A stretch of 64,000 nucleotides of DNA from Flavobacterium caeni (GTDB lineage: Bacteria > Bacteroidota > Bacteroidia > Flavobacteriales > Flavobacteriaceae), in NCBI RefSeq assembly GCF_900101895.1, contig NZ_FMVF01000003.1, positions 239,258 to 303,257 of the forward strand. The letters run 5' to 3'. Positions within the stretch are counted from its first letter, which is position 1, and every line of letters begins with the position of its first letter. A program made the translations under genes and the position numbers. Of the stretch, positions 43,752 to 52,079 are shown piece after piece. The notes under the pieces are model-generated. The model was not told the DNA's origin and ran no database searches. It saw only the letters and a list, made by a program, of their open reading frames with translations.

Positions 43752-44962
43752 GCGCTTCCAAAACCTTCGTCTGTATTTCGAATTTCTACAAAGGGTCTGA
43801 TTTTATGATCCGTCTCAAGCAATTGGGCAACACCGTTTTTCTGGTCACGACCGATAAATTGCGCGACAAACCGTGGCCGTTCGATCATTTGGACGATGTG
43901 TTTTACATGGAAGGACAAGACACCGATTGGAACCTCGAACACTTGCTGTTGGGCGTGAGCAACCTGATGAAGTCGACCCAAATCGACGCCGTGGTGGCGC
44001 TCGACGATTACGATGTGGAAAAGGCGACCTACCTGCGCGAAAACCTACGCATCTCGGGTATGGGACAAACCACCGGACGTTATTTTCGCGACAAGCTCGC
44101 CATGCGGATGCGCGCCAAGAGCTGTGGTATTTCGAACCCGCAGTTTTGTTCGTTGTTCAACGACCACGACATCAATACTTTTGCCGATACCGTCTCGCCA
44201 CCCTGGGTGCTCAAGCCGCGTTCCGAAGCCTCGGCGCACGGGATCATCAAGGTGTACGACAAGGATTCGCTTTGGATGCACATCAACGAAATGGGCAACA
44301 ACCGTTTCAAATACCTTGTCGAGCAGTTCAGGCCGGGTGCGGTGTACCATTGCGACAGCTTGATCGTAGACGGCAAGATCGTGTTCAGCATCACCTCGAA
44401 ATATTTGGCCACGCCCATGGAAATCTCGCAAGGCGGCGGTATTTTCCGTACGGCCAACATCCCGTACAATTCAGACGACGACAAGGCCATCAAGAAAATC
44501 AACGAACAAGTCATCAAAGGATTTGGGCTCAAGCATGGCGCTGCACATTCGGAATACATCAAATGCAACGACGACGGCCGGATCTATTTTCTAGAAACCT
44601 CGTCAAGGGTAGGCGGGGCGCACATTGCCGAAATGGTCGAAGCCGCTTCGGGAGTCAATCTGTGGAAAGAATGGGCCGCAATCGAGGATGCGCTCGTAAA
44701 GGAACAAACCTACAAGCTGCCCAAGGTCAAAAAAGAATTTGCGGGCATTGTGCTGACGTTGTCAAAATATGAAACCCCCGATTTATCGTCTTTTAACGAT
44801 GTCGAAGTGTGCTTTCGCGTACCGCTCGAATACCACGCCGGACTGATCGTACAATCGGACAAGCACGAAAAAGTACTCGGGTTGCTCGATACTTATGCAG
44901 ATCGTTTGGTACGCGACTTTGCAACAGTGGCCGCGGCGCCCGAGGTTAAAAATCTACATTGA
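43748..44962 (+). CDS. ATP-grasp ligase (carbamoyl-phosphate synthase-like)
   Basis: A 404-residue ATP-grasp enzyme with an N-terminal pre-grasp domain (about 1-110), an ATP-binding lid (WVLKPRSEASAHGIIKV near residue 155) and the metal-binding segment YFLETSSRVGGAHIAEMVEA (about residue 280). A C-terminal extra domain (about 320-404) resembles those of amino-acid ligases. It would form an amide bond from a carboxylate through an acyl phosphate. The ATG overlaps the M17 stop by 4 nt. Together with the convergent operon it brings the number of ATP-grasp enzymes here to three. Confidence 0.85.
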   Translation: MSASKTFVCISNFYKGSDFMIRLKQLGNTVFLVTTDKLRDKPWPFDHLDDVFYMEGQDTDWNLEHLLLGVSNLMKSTQIDAVVALDDYDVEKATYLRENLRISGMGQTTGRYFRDKLAMRMRAKSCGISNPQFCSLFNDHDINTFADTVSPPWVLKPRSEASAHGIIKVYDKDSLWMHINEMGNNRFKYLVEQFRPGAVYHCDSLIVDGKIVFSITSKYLATPMEISQGGGIFRTANIPYNSDDDKAIKKINEQVIKGFGLKHGAAHSEYIKCNDDGRIYFLETSSRVGGAHIAEMVEAASGVNLWKEWAAIEDALVKEQTYKLPKVKKEFAGIVLTLSKYETPDLSSFNDVEVCFRVPLEYHAGLIVQSDKHEKVLGLLDTYADRLVRDFATVAAAPEVKNLH

Positions 44963-44970
44963 TTTACAAC

Positions 44971-45009
44971 TGTTTATTCGGCCCAACATAAAATAAATAA
45001 ACAATAATT
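44971..45009. repeat. AT-rich inverted repeat before the lipoprotein gene
   Basis: TGTTTATT and AATAAACA are complementary 8-nt arms in the 56-nt gap. The right arm continues as ATAAACAATAATT, also present at 4891-4903 and in the element after efp. Confidence 0.35.
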
Positions 45010-45018
45010 CAAACAAAT

Positions 45019-46479
45019 ATGAATAAAATCTACACTTATTGCATGGCATTGCTTGTCATGTTGTCTTTTTCCTGCAGCAGTGAAGATAAAGCTGCGATCG
45101 AAATCCCTACGCCGCCAAACTCGTCCACCGTCGATCTTTCGGGTCGCGTTGTAGACGAAAACGGAAATGCAGTGGCTGGCGCGCAAGTGACCAGTGGCGA
45201 CCGTACCGCAACCTCGGGCGCTTCGGGTAGTTTCACGATACAAGCCACGGTGTCGAACGACAGGGGATTTGTTCGGGTGAGCAAAGCCGGTTACTTCGAA
45301 TCGTTCAGGGGCTTCCAAAAAGCATCCGAAACCGGTTATATCGAAGTGGTGTTGGCCGCAAAAGCAACATCCGTCGTTTTCGAGAGTTCGACAGGTGCGT
45401 CGCTCACCAATCATGGCGGAACGGTAGATATACCAGCCAATGGATTGAAGAACGAGCAATCAGGGGTCGATTATTCGGGCCAGGTAACCGCCGATGTTCG
45501 ATTTTTTTCCCCAGATGATGAGGGTTTTGCCACGTTGATGCAAGGCGGTGATTTTATAGGAATCAACCAAAGCGGCCAAACGGGGTCGCTAAAGTCTTAC
45601 GGTTTTTTTGCGGTTGAACTCTATGCGGGCAACGGCGATCGGTTGAATCTTAAGGATGGCGTCACGGCAACGGTACGTTTCGATATTGCGCCGTCGCAAC
45701 AAATATCGGCTCCCGTCAATATGCCTTTGTGGCATTTCGACGAGCAGCAAGGCATCTGGAAAGAAGACGGCGCGGCCACCAAAATAGGCTTGCAGTACCA
45801 AGGCGCTGTTTCACATTTTTCGTACTGGAATTTTGACATCCTTTATCCCAATGGCACCCTCAAAGGAAAAGTAGTATGCTATCCAGACCAGACGCCTTAC
45901 GCACACCAGCGCATCACCATTTCGAACGGCCCACAACAACTTTACACGTATACCAATTGGAATGGGGAGTTCCAGGTAGATTATCCTGCAGGTTTTGCGG
46001 TAGAGGTGATTGCAGAGGGAACATTCTATGGACAATCGTTTGACGTTCCTCCGCTGGTAGCTGGTCAGCTATACGAAATGGCGGTACACTCTCCTTATTG
46101 TGAGACTAATTCTTCCTTTACATTCTCGGGCGCAAATTATCCGGCATTCGGATTCGCATATGCATCTGGTACTTGCAGTGGCAACATCAACGTAGAACTT
46201 AATACTTTTACCCCCGGAAGCGCTATACACTTCATTATTTCTAACATGCCAACGGCTTCGAGCGGGACATTTGCTTTCGGAAACTATGCCGATGGTAACT
46301 ACTGCGAATTGCTTGGCGATTTTCAATTGGGGACACAGCACTACGGAACAAGCCTCGGTGGTACGCTCACCAAGACCGGCCCCTACAGCTTTACGTTTTC
46401 TTGCCTGATGAAGGAAGGGCTCAACGGGTCGAACGAAACCTATACCGTAACAGGATCGGGGACTTATTATCAAGAATAA
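45019..46479 (+). CDS. Lipoprotein with carboxypeptidase-like regulatory domain
   Basis: A 486-residue lipoprotein: signal peptide ending in LSFSCSSEDK (Cys at about residue 19), a low-complexity linker, then a carboxypeptidase-regulatory-like beta-sandwich (about 38-115, VDLSGRVVDENGNAVAGAQVT). A larger beta-rich region (about 120-330) includes a second such module (GTLKGKVVCYPDQTPYAHQ). A C-terminal part (about 340-486) has no known fold. It lies between the two convergent arms of the amide-ligase cluster but is not overlapped with either; a functional link is unproven. Confidence 0.75.
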   Translation: MNKIYTYCMALLVMLSFSCSSEDKAAIEIPTPPNSSTVDLSGRVVDENGNAVAGAQVTSGDRTATSGASGSFTIQATVSNDRGFVRVSKAGYFESFRGFQKASETGYIEVVLAAKATSVVFESSTGASLTNHGGTVDIPANGLKNEQSGVDYSGQVTADVRFFSPDDEGFATLMQGGDFIGINQSGQTGSLKSYGFFAVELYAGNGDRLNLKDGVTATVRFDIAPSQQISAPVNMPLWHFDEQQGIWKEDGAATKIGLQYQGAVSHFSYWNFDILYPNGTLKGKVVCYPDQTPYAHQRITISNGPQQLYTYTNWNGEFQVDYPAGFAVEVIAEGTFYGQSFDVPPLVAGQLYEMAVHSPYCETNSSFTFSGANYPAFGFAYASGTCSGNINVELNTFTPGSAIHFIISNMPTASSGTFAFGNYADGNYCELLGDFQLGTQHYGTSLGGTLTKTGPYSFTFSCLMKEGLNGSNETYTVTGSGTYYQE

Positions 46480-46484
46480 CGAAT

Positions 46485-46910
46485 ATGATTTCGAAAGTTT
46501 TAGTCGGAGGATTGGCGATGGTGTCGTGCGTCGGTTGTTCGTCGTTCAACACGTTGGCGTCCTATACGCAAATTAAAGAGGAAGATGGCTATTACAAAAT
46601 CGTCAACGCCGAAGCGGGAATCGAGACCGTGACGTTCCACGATTTCAAATTTGCGACCAACCGAAGCAGTTTCAAAAAGCTGAACGCCAACAGGCCGGTG
46701 TTCAATAATATACTTGTATATGGGAGAACCGTCGACGAACCGTACGAATACTACCTGCTCTACAATCCAAAAAGCGCTTCAAATGCTGCGTATATGAGCA
46801 AGGATACGTTGGTTGGCGGGAAAAGGTTTGTGTTGGCGATTTCAAAAGAAGCACCTGCCGAAGACCGCAAGTTCCTTTTTGATCGGATGTTTCAATACAT
46901 AACCGATTGA
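46485..46910 (+). CDS. Small hypothetical lipoprotein
   Basis: A 141-residue protein with a lipoprotein signal peptide (MISKVLVGGLAMVSCVGCSSF; lipobox ending at Cys18). The mature domain is mostly beta and polar, with YKIVNAEAGIETVTFHDF and KRFVLAISKEAPAEDRKFL. The ATG at 46485 was chosen because the upstream frame overlaps the previous gene and lacks a signal peptide. It begins 5 nt after the preceding lipoprotein gene, so the two are an operon. Its 3' end abuts the convergent ATP-grasp gene with no gap and no visible terminator. Confidence 0.65.
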   Translation: MISKVLVGGLAMVSCVGCSSFNTLASYTQIKEEDGYYKIVNAEAGIETVTFHDFKFATNRSSFKKLNANRPVFNNILVYGRTVDEPYEYYLLYNPKSASNAAYMSKDTLVGGKRFVLAISKEAPAEDRKFLFDRMFQYITD

Positions 46911-48101
46911 TTATTTCACAAAAAGCCCCAACGTTCCGCCCACCCAATCCATGTCCTGGTTGTATTTTACACCAATCATTTCGCCGCGGCTGAGTCGTAC
47001 GAGGTTGCTTACGGGCGTAGGCGCAGGTTTGCCTTTTTCCCAGATATAGAGAATCCGGACTTCGGCCTTGACTTTTCCCGTGGGTGATTGCAGGATGGGT
47101 TGGTAGTGCACTTTTTTCTGTAAGATGTACAGGTCCTTGTCGTGCACCGCTTCGATGTCTTCTTTTTTGACGTGGAAAATCACGCCGCTTCCCGAGAACG
47201 AAAAGAGCGGCTTGAGCACGTAGTTTTCAAGGTCGGCAGGGATTTCTTTCAACTCCGAGAGCAATGTCGTTTCTATAAAATACGGGCCTTTGAGCATCGG
47301 TAAAATGAATTTGCTGATCCTGAAAAACCAATTCGGATGCCCGGCCCATTCCACGTCAAGGTCGTCGCTAAAGCTAAATCCAAGGTTCAAATCCTTGCGC
47401 AGCTCCAGTTCGTCAAAGATGACGCGGTTGTAGATGCGTTTGACCAAAATCTCTTCGCCTTGCTTGTTCTTGTAAAAAAGTTGACGGCCCTTTTTGATGA
47501 GTTCGGTTACGCAAACCACCGCAACGCCCATATCGCGACGGCAGTAGTAAAAATCGATCTTGGTGTTTTGCTTTTCGGGTTCGATTTCGAGCAGAATGAC
47601 GTTTTCCTTCGGATACCCGCCGCAAATCGCGTTTTCGAGGATTTCCGAATAGCTGCGATAATCCAATCCGCCCAGGAATGGGGTGGTTTCGGTAAGCGTC
47701 GGATAGTATTTGAGAAATTTATAATACAAATTGTACTGGTAGTTGAACAACGACGGGAACCCCTGCACCTCGATCAGTTTCGGGACCGTTTGCCCGTTTT
47801 CTTCGCATATCCCAAAATCGATCGCCAAAAAGGTGGTATGGTTGTCTTCGTTGGGCACCTGTGTATTCAAATCGAGTGCCTTTTGGGTAAGCGCCTTGAA
47901 ATCGGGTTGGGTGATGAGTTTGATCACATCGTCGCATCCTTCGAGCAATTGCGATTGGAGCTTGTCCGAAATAAAGAACGGCGTCTCGGCCATACGAAAC
48001 GTCGGCAGATAATCAAAATCGGCCGCGATATCCTGTTGGAACCATTGGTAACGCTCTTCAGAAAAATGGTTGTTGAACCAGGTGCGGTATTTTGTAATCA
48101 T
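46911..48101 (-). CDS. ATP-grasp ligase
   Basis: A 396-residue ATP-grasp enzyme with a helical N-terminal part (about 1-120), a middle part with VVCVTELIKKGRQLFYKNKQ, and the nucleotide-binding half (about 275-396, NYVLKPLFSFSGSGVIFHV then KAEVRILYIWEKGKPAP). It resembles circularly permuted or divergent amidoligase ATP-grasps more than the D-Ala-D-Ala ligase group. It is the last gene of a five-gene minus-strand operon, 20 nt after the glutamine amidotransferase gene. The reaction is probably carboxylate-amine ligation; the substrate is unknown. Confidence 0.8.
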   Translation of the reverse strand: MITKYRTWFNNHFSEERYQWFQQDIAADFDYLPTFRMAETPFFISDKLQSQLLEGCDDVIKLITQPDFKALTQKALDLNTQVPNEDNHTTFLAIDFGICEENGQTVPKLIEVQGFPSLFNYQYNLYYKFLKYYPTLTETTPFLGGLDYRSYSEILENAICGGYPKENVILLEIEPEKQNTKIDFYYCRRDMGVAVVCVTELIKKGRQLFYKNKQGEEILVKRIYNRVIFDELELRKDLNLGFSFSDDLDVEWAGHPNWFFRISKFILPMLKGPYFIETTLLSELKEIPADLENYVLKPLFSFSGSGVIFHVKKEDIEAVHDKDLYILQKKVHYQPILQSPTGKVKAEVRILYIWEKGKPAPTPVSNLVRLSRGEMIGVKYNQDMDWVGGTLGLFVK

Positions 48102-48121
48102 CTTAAATCGATATTGAATAA

Positions 48122-48958
48122 TTAATTGGAGACCATTTTCTTGGTCTGGATCAAATCGTTGATCGCGATACGCAAAAAATTGGGGATCAGCGTTTCGTTG
48201 GTACGGTACACCTTTTCGTCGTCGAGCAGGTTTTCGAGCATGTCGCGGAATTTGCGTTTGCCTTTCATCGTACGGATTTTGTCGCGGGTTTCCTTTTTGC
48301 GGAGCGTCATCACAAAACTGATTGGATCGGCCTCTGGATGAAACTGCGTACCCACAAAATAGTCGGTAAAACGAACCGCCATGATCGCACGCTCGTACTT
48401 GACGTGGTCGCGGATTTTCTCGAGCGACAATATGGTCGCACCTTTATCCGAAAACACTTTCAGGTTGGGCTGCACGACCTGGTAATCGCGCGAATCCACG
48501 GCATAGAACGGATCGTCAAGCCCCTGCATCAGCGGATCTTCGGCGCCCGCAATGGTTTTGTGTACGGTCATGACGCCAAATGAGGTGTCGTTGCGTTTGG
48601 TAATCTCGGCCAGCCCAAAATGCTTACACGCCATCTGGAACGAATGGCAAATGAACAAAACGTGCTTCTTGACTTCCTTTTCGGCGTTCCACTTCAGGAG
48701 CGCGTCGATAAAGTCGTAGTATTTCAAATCCCACTTGCCGTCGCCGATAAGCGGATTGCCCGGTCCTCCGGTAGAAATGTAGATGTCATATTGTGCGATA
48801 TCGGGAAATTCCGATTTGCCGCGTACGTCAAAAATTGTAAACTCGAGTAGGTGGTTGAAGCGGCCGATGATGTCGATGATACAGCGCATACCTTGATTGG
48901 GTTCGCCGTTGTACATGTCGAGTATGGCCAGCTTGATGGGGTATTGGTTCATCTGCAT
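48122..48958 (-). CDS. Class I glutamine amidotransferase (GMP synthase-like)
   Basis: A 278-residue GATase1 domain protein. The nucleophile Cys lies in HVLFICHSFQMACKHFG (about residue 105) and the His-x-Glu pair in GTQFHPEADPIS, so the triad is intact. It releases ammonia from glutamine for a partner synthase. The order GCS2-type ligase, GATase, ATP-grasp on one strand suggests that ammonia is fed to one of the ligases. A -7 element at 48983-48976 could give it its own promoter. The start may also be the second Met, two codons later. Confidence 0.88.
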   Translation of the reverse strand: MQMNQYPIKLAILDMYNGEPNQGMRCIIDIIGRFNHLLEFTIFDVRGKSEFPDIAQYDIYISTGGPGNPLIGDGKWDLKYYDFIDALLKWNAEKEVKKHVLFICHSFQMACKHFGLAEITKRNDTSFGVMTVHKTIAGAEDPLMQGLDDPFYAVDSRDYQVVQPNLKVFSDKGATILSLEKIRDHVKYERAIMAVRFTDYFVGTQFHPEADPISFVMTLRKKETRDKIRTMKGKRKFRDMLENLLDDEKVYRTNETLIPNFLRIAINDLIQTKKMVSN

Positions 48959-48975
48959 AGGTTTCGGTTCGGTTA

Positions 48976-48983
48976 CAAAGATA
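48976..48983 (-). promoter_or_regulatory. -7 element TATCTTTG of the GATase gene
   Basis: TATCTTTG on the minus strand, 17 nt upstream of the GATase start codon, matches TAnnTTTG exactly. It overlaps a GTTACAA/TTGTAAC inverted repeat (48972-48978 and 48992-48998, 13-nt spacer). Confidence 0.45.
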
Positions 48984-48997
48984 TTAAATTATTGTAA

Positions 48998-50104
48998 CTA
49001 GAGCCCTTTGGTGAACTCGCCCGTGATGAAGTCGACCACCTTGGTCAAATCGCCGGTTTGTTCGTATACGGCCAGTTGTTTGTCGGCACCCGTACCGTTT
49101 TTCATCATCGTATGGACAAAATCGATGTGTTCGCGACTGCCCAGTTCATCGACCACATCGTCAATAAAATCGAGCAATTCCAAAATCAACGACTTGGTTT
49201 CGACTTCCTTCTGCAACCCAAAATCGATCATGTGGTTGTCTAAGCCGTAACGCGCCGCGCGGAATTTGTTTTCCTTGATTAACGCCAGTCGGTAAATGTT
49301 GAAACTGGTGTTGGCCACGGTCAGTTTGTAGAGTTTGGCGACAATGGCCTGGATGATGGCCACCACGCACATGGTTTCCTGGACGGTGAGCATCATGTCG
49401 CAAATGCGGAATTCGATCGTGCTGTAAAACGGATGCAAACGCAAATCCCACCAGATTTTCTTAGGGTTGTCGATGCAATTGGTCTTGACGAGTGTATCGA
49501 GGTATTTGTCGTACGAGGCGACGTGGTCAAAATATTCGGGCAATCCGGTACGCGGAAATTTGTCGAACACCTTGGTACGGAACGATTTGTAACCCGTTTG
49601 ACGCGCTTCCCAAAAAGGCGAATTGGTGCTCAGCGCAAAAATGTGCGGCAAAAAGTAACACGCCTGGTTCATGAGTTGCAACCCGATCTCGCGGTTCTCG
49701 ATGCCCACGTGACAATGCATCCCAAAAATCAGGTTCGAGCGCGCGGCATCCTGCAATTCGTTGACGATGGTATGGTACCTTGGGTCGTCGGTGATGAGCT
49801 GGTCCTGCCATTTCGAGAACGGGTGCGTGCCCGCGCCGCCCACGATCAGGCCTTGTTTTTCGGCCAGATCGACAATTTTGCTGCGCAGGAACCGGATCTC
49901 GGTATTGGCTTCCTTGACGTTGTTGCAAATGTTGGTGCCCACTTCGACCACCGATTGGTGCATCTCGGCCTTGACCTGTTCGTTCAAAAAGGTTTTGGCC
50001 CCATCGACGATTTTAGACAAATGCGACCGTAAATCGCGCGTTTCGGGATCGATGATTTGGTATTCTTCTTCTACGCCCAGCGTAAATGCGGGTAATTTTT
50101 TCAT
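48998..50104 (-). CDS. GCS2-type carboxylate-amine ligase (YbdK-like)
   Basis: A 368-residue ligase of the glutamate-cysteine ligase 2 family. It begins FTLGVEEEYQIIDPETRDLR, with the metal-binding acidic cluster, and continues with EMHQSVVEVGTNIC, GAGTHPFSKWQDQ, FGMHCHVGIENRE and IEFRICDMMLTVQETM. This is the YbdK-like group rather than plant-type Gcl. It makes a gamma-type amide bond from an amino acid carboxylate. Its presence beside three ATP-grasp enzymes points to a specialised peptide or amide product. A hairpin with a TGAACTTGTTTCA core lies just upstream. Confidence 0.9.
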   Translation of the reverse strand: MKKLPAFTLGVEEEYQIIDPETRDLRSHLSKIVDGAKTFLNEQVKAEMHQSVVEVGTNICNNVKEANTEIRFLRSKIVDLAEKQGLIVGGAGTHPFSKWQDQLITDDPRYHTIVNELQDAARSNLIFGMHCHVGIENREIGLQLMNQACYFLPHIFALSTNSPFWEARQTGYKSFRTKVFDKFPRTGLPEYFDHVASYDKYLDTLVKTNCIDNPKKIWWDLRLHPFYSTIEFRICDMMLTVQETMCVVAIIQAIVAKLYKLTVANTSFNIYRLALIKENKFRAARYGLDNHMIDFGLQKEVETKSLILELLDFIDDVVDELGSREHIDFVHTMMKNGTGADKQLAVYEQTGDLTKVVDFITGEFTKGL

Positions 50105-50142
50105 CTGTTAAGGGTTAGATGATTGGTGTTTTGGTTTTGGGG

Positions 50143-50165
50143 GATTCTGAACTTGTTTCAGAATC
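50143..50165. repeat. Hairpin GATTCTGAA-N5-TTCAGAATC
   Basis: A perfect 9-bp stem with a 5-nt loop in the gap between the ATP-grasp and GCS2 genes. Its core, TGAACTTGTTTCA, resembles small intergenic palindromes I recall as widespread in many bacteria. No U run follows. Confidence 0.6.
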
Positions 50166-50177
50166 TATGATCGACGG

Positions 50178-51131
50178 TCATCTGTTGGCTTGCGATACCG
50201 AATCTTGCATGAACGTTCCCCAGGTCAAGTTCATCTTGCCGTCTTTGTGTTTCTTGGCCAAACCAATCGCCATCTTGGCCGCTTCTTCGACCACCCATTC
50301 AAAATTGGCTTCGCCCACCGATGTCTTTTCGGCATCGGGCGCAGGATTTCCAAAATCGATCGCATACGGGATGCCGTCGCGAACGGCAAATTCTACGGTG
50401 TTAAAATCGTAGCCTAGTCCTTTGCACAAACGCAGCGTGTAGTCTTTGATGGTCGCAAGCAATTTCTTGTCGGTGTTCGGGTTGTCTACCACATACCTTA
50501 AATGGTGCGGATTGCGCGGTTCATACGGCATGATCAACACCGATTTACGTCCCAAACAATACACCCGGAAATACGAATCGAACACGATTTCTTCCTGCAA
50601 CAACATTACAAGTTGTCCGGTTTCGCGGTGTTTTTCCCAAAACTCTTCTTTGTTTTCAAGTCGGTAGACATTCTTCCAGCCACCGCCTGCGTACGGCTTC
50701 ATATACGCCGGAAATTTGACATAGTCGAAAATTGATTCCCAATCCATCGGGTAGGCCAGGTTTCGGAACGACTTGGCTGTGGTGTCGGTAGGATGCTCGG
50801 CCGAAGGTAAAATCACTGTGTTCGGAAGCGGCACGCCCAAAACATCGGCCAAACAGTTGTTGAAGAACTTGTCGTCGGCGCTCCACCAAAACGGATTGTT
50901 GATCACATTGGTTCCCGTAAGCGCCATGTTCTTTAAATAGGCGCGGTAAAACGGCACGTCTTGCGAGATGCGGTCGATGATCACGGCATATTCGCCGCCC
51001 TTGTTTTGCACGACCTTGTCGATCGAAACCGCCTCGGCCACGATGCCTTTTTCATTCTTCGAATTTACGCGGTCTATGAAAGCCTGAGGAAATGTGTCTT
51101 CCATACCGAATAAGATGCCTATTTTTTTCAT
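50178..51131 (-). CDS. ATP-grasp ligase (RimK/D-Ala-D-Ala ligase-like)
   Basis: A 317-residue ATP-grasp protein of near-minimal size: an N-terminal domain (about 1-100, KKIGILFGMEDTFPQAFIDR), an ATP-binding part (FPAYMKPYAGGGWKNVYRL near residue 140, then LLQEEIVFDSYFRVYCLG) and the metal-binding strand FAVRDGIPYAIDFGNPAP (about 265-282). Asn in the last motif replaces the classical NxN pattern in part, so the ligand set should be compared with characterised members. It is the second gene of the minus-strand operon, after the small esterase, separated from it by heptamer repeats. Confidence 0.82.
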   Translation of the reverse strand: MKKIGILFGMEDTFPQAFIDRVNSKNEKGIVAEAVSIDKVVQNKGGEYAVIIDRISQDVPFYRAYLKNMALTGTNVINNPFWWSADDKFFNNCLADVLGVPLPNTVILPSAEHPTDTTAKSFRNLAYPMDWESIFDYVKFPAYMKPYAGGGWKNVYRLENKEEFWEKHRETGQLVMLLQEEIVFDSYFRVYCLGRKSVLIMPYEPRNPHHLRYVVDNPNTDKKLLATIKDYTLRLCKGLGYDFNTVEFAVRDGIPYAIDFGNPAPDAEKTSVGEANFEWVVEEAAKMAIGLAKKHKDGKMNLTWGTFMQDSVSQANR

Positions 51132-51145
51132 AGTATTTTAATGTT

Positions 51146-51173
51146 GTCAAAAGTCGAAAGTCGAATGTCTAAC
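51146..51173. repeat. Heptamer tandem repeats upstream of the ATP-grasp gene
   Basis: Four 7-nt units: GTCAAAA, GTCGAAA, GTCGAAT, GTCTAAC. They end 15 nt before the minus-strand start codon at 51131. Only one arm is present; no complementary arm was found nearby. Confidence 0.55.
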
Positions 51174-51184
51174 GAACGATTGGG

Positions 51185-51898
51185 TTATAAAAATTTGATT
51201 CGTGATAAATAATGTGGGAACATTTCTTTCCAAACGGGCCAGTCGTGTTGGCGGTCCTGGCGCACATCCAGCCAATGGTGTACATTTTTTTGTTGCAGGA
51301 TGCGGCTCATGCGCAAATTGTCGTCAAAACAAATGTCCCAGTTCGACGTGCCCAAAACAATGTCCATGTTCCACAGTTCGTGGTCCTCGAGGCCAAACAA
51401 ATAGTCCTCGGGGCTGTTAAAATACACGTGCTCGTCGTGGTAGCCGTTCATGAAACTCTTGATGCTGAACGCGCCGCTCATCGAAAACATGTGACTTACA
51501 TAGCCCGGATGACGAAATGCAAAATTGGCCGCGTGGTAACCACCGAAACTACAGCCTGCCACGACCACTTTTCCTGCGCCGGTATTGTTCCGGACGCGTT
51601 CCACGATTTCGTGGCAAATCATTCGGTCATACCACACATGGTTTTGGATGCGGTTTGCCGGATGGATGTGTTTTTGATAAAAACTATCCTTGTCTATGCT
51701 CGATGGGCAAAAAATCTGCACCAGTCCTTGCTCGACATACCACCGCGCCGACTCGATGAGCCCCATGTCCTTGTTTTCATGGTAACTTCCCATAGACGTA
51801 GGAAAAACGATGACGGGATAACCCGCATGGCCAAAGACCAGCATTTCGGCATCGCGGTTCAAATTGGGCGAATGCCATTTAAAGTATTCTTCTTTCAT
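51185..51898 (-). CDS. Esterase-D-type alpha/beta hydrolase
   Basis: A 237-residue cytoplasmic esterase with a nucleophile elbow VVVAGCSFGGYHAANFA (Ser near residue 118), a likely acid in TSNWDICFDDN and a His in DRQHDWPVWKEMFPHYL. It is a standard esterase family domain without extra modules. It is the first gene of the minus-strand ligase operon and a counterpart of the CBM48-type esterase that opens the plus-strand operon. That suggests each operon pairs ligation with hydrolysis of an ester intermediate or product. Confidence 0.86.
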   Translation of the reverse strand: MKEEYFKWHSPNLNRDAEMLVFGHAGYPVIVFPTSMGSYHENKDMGLIESARWYVEQGLVQIFCPSSIDKDSFYQKHIHPANRIQNHVWYDRMICHEIVERVRNNTGAGKVVVAGCSFGGYHAANFAFRHPGYVSHMFSMSGAFSIKSFMNGYHDEHVYFNSPEDYLFGLEDHELWNMDIVLGTSNWDICFDDNLRMSRILQQKNVHHWLDVRQDRQHDWPVWKEMFPHYLSRIKFL

Positions 51899-52079
51899 GG
51901 GCGATTAGTATTGCACAATTATAATAAAAATATCGCTGGGTTGCCCATTTAGTTGAGAATATCGACGAAAATTATCGGAATGTATAGAACAACCGTCATA
52001 TATTAACAAAACGACAACCAATCCTTAATTTTAGCGGATGTGTTGCCGTTTTGTCAATACTAAAAATCCCGAAAGTTGG

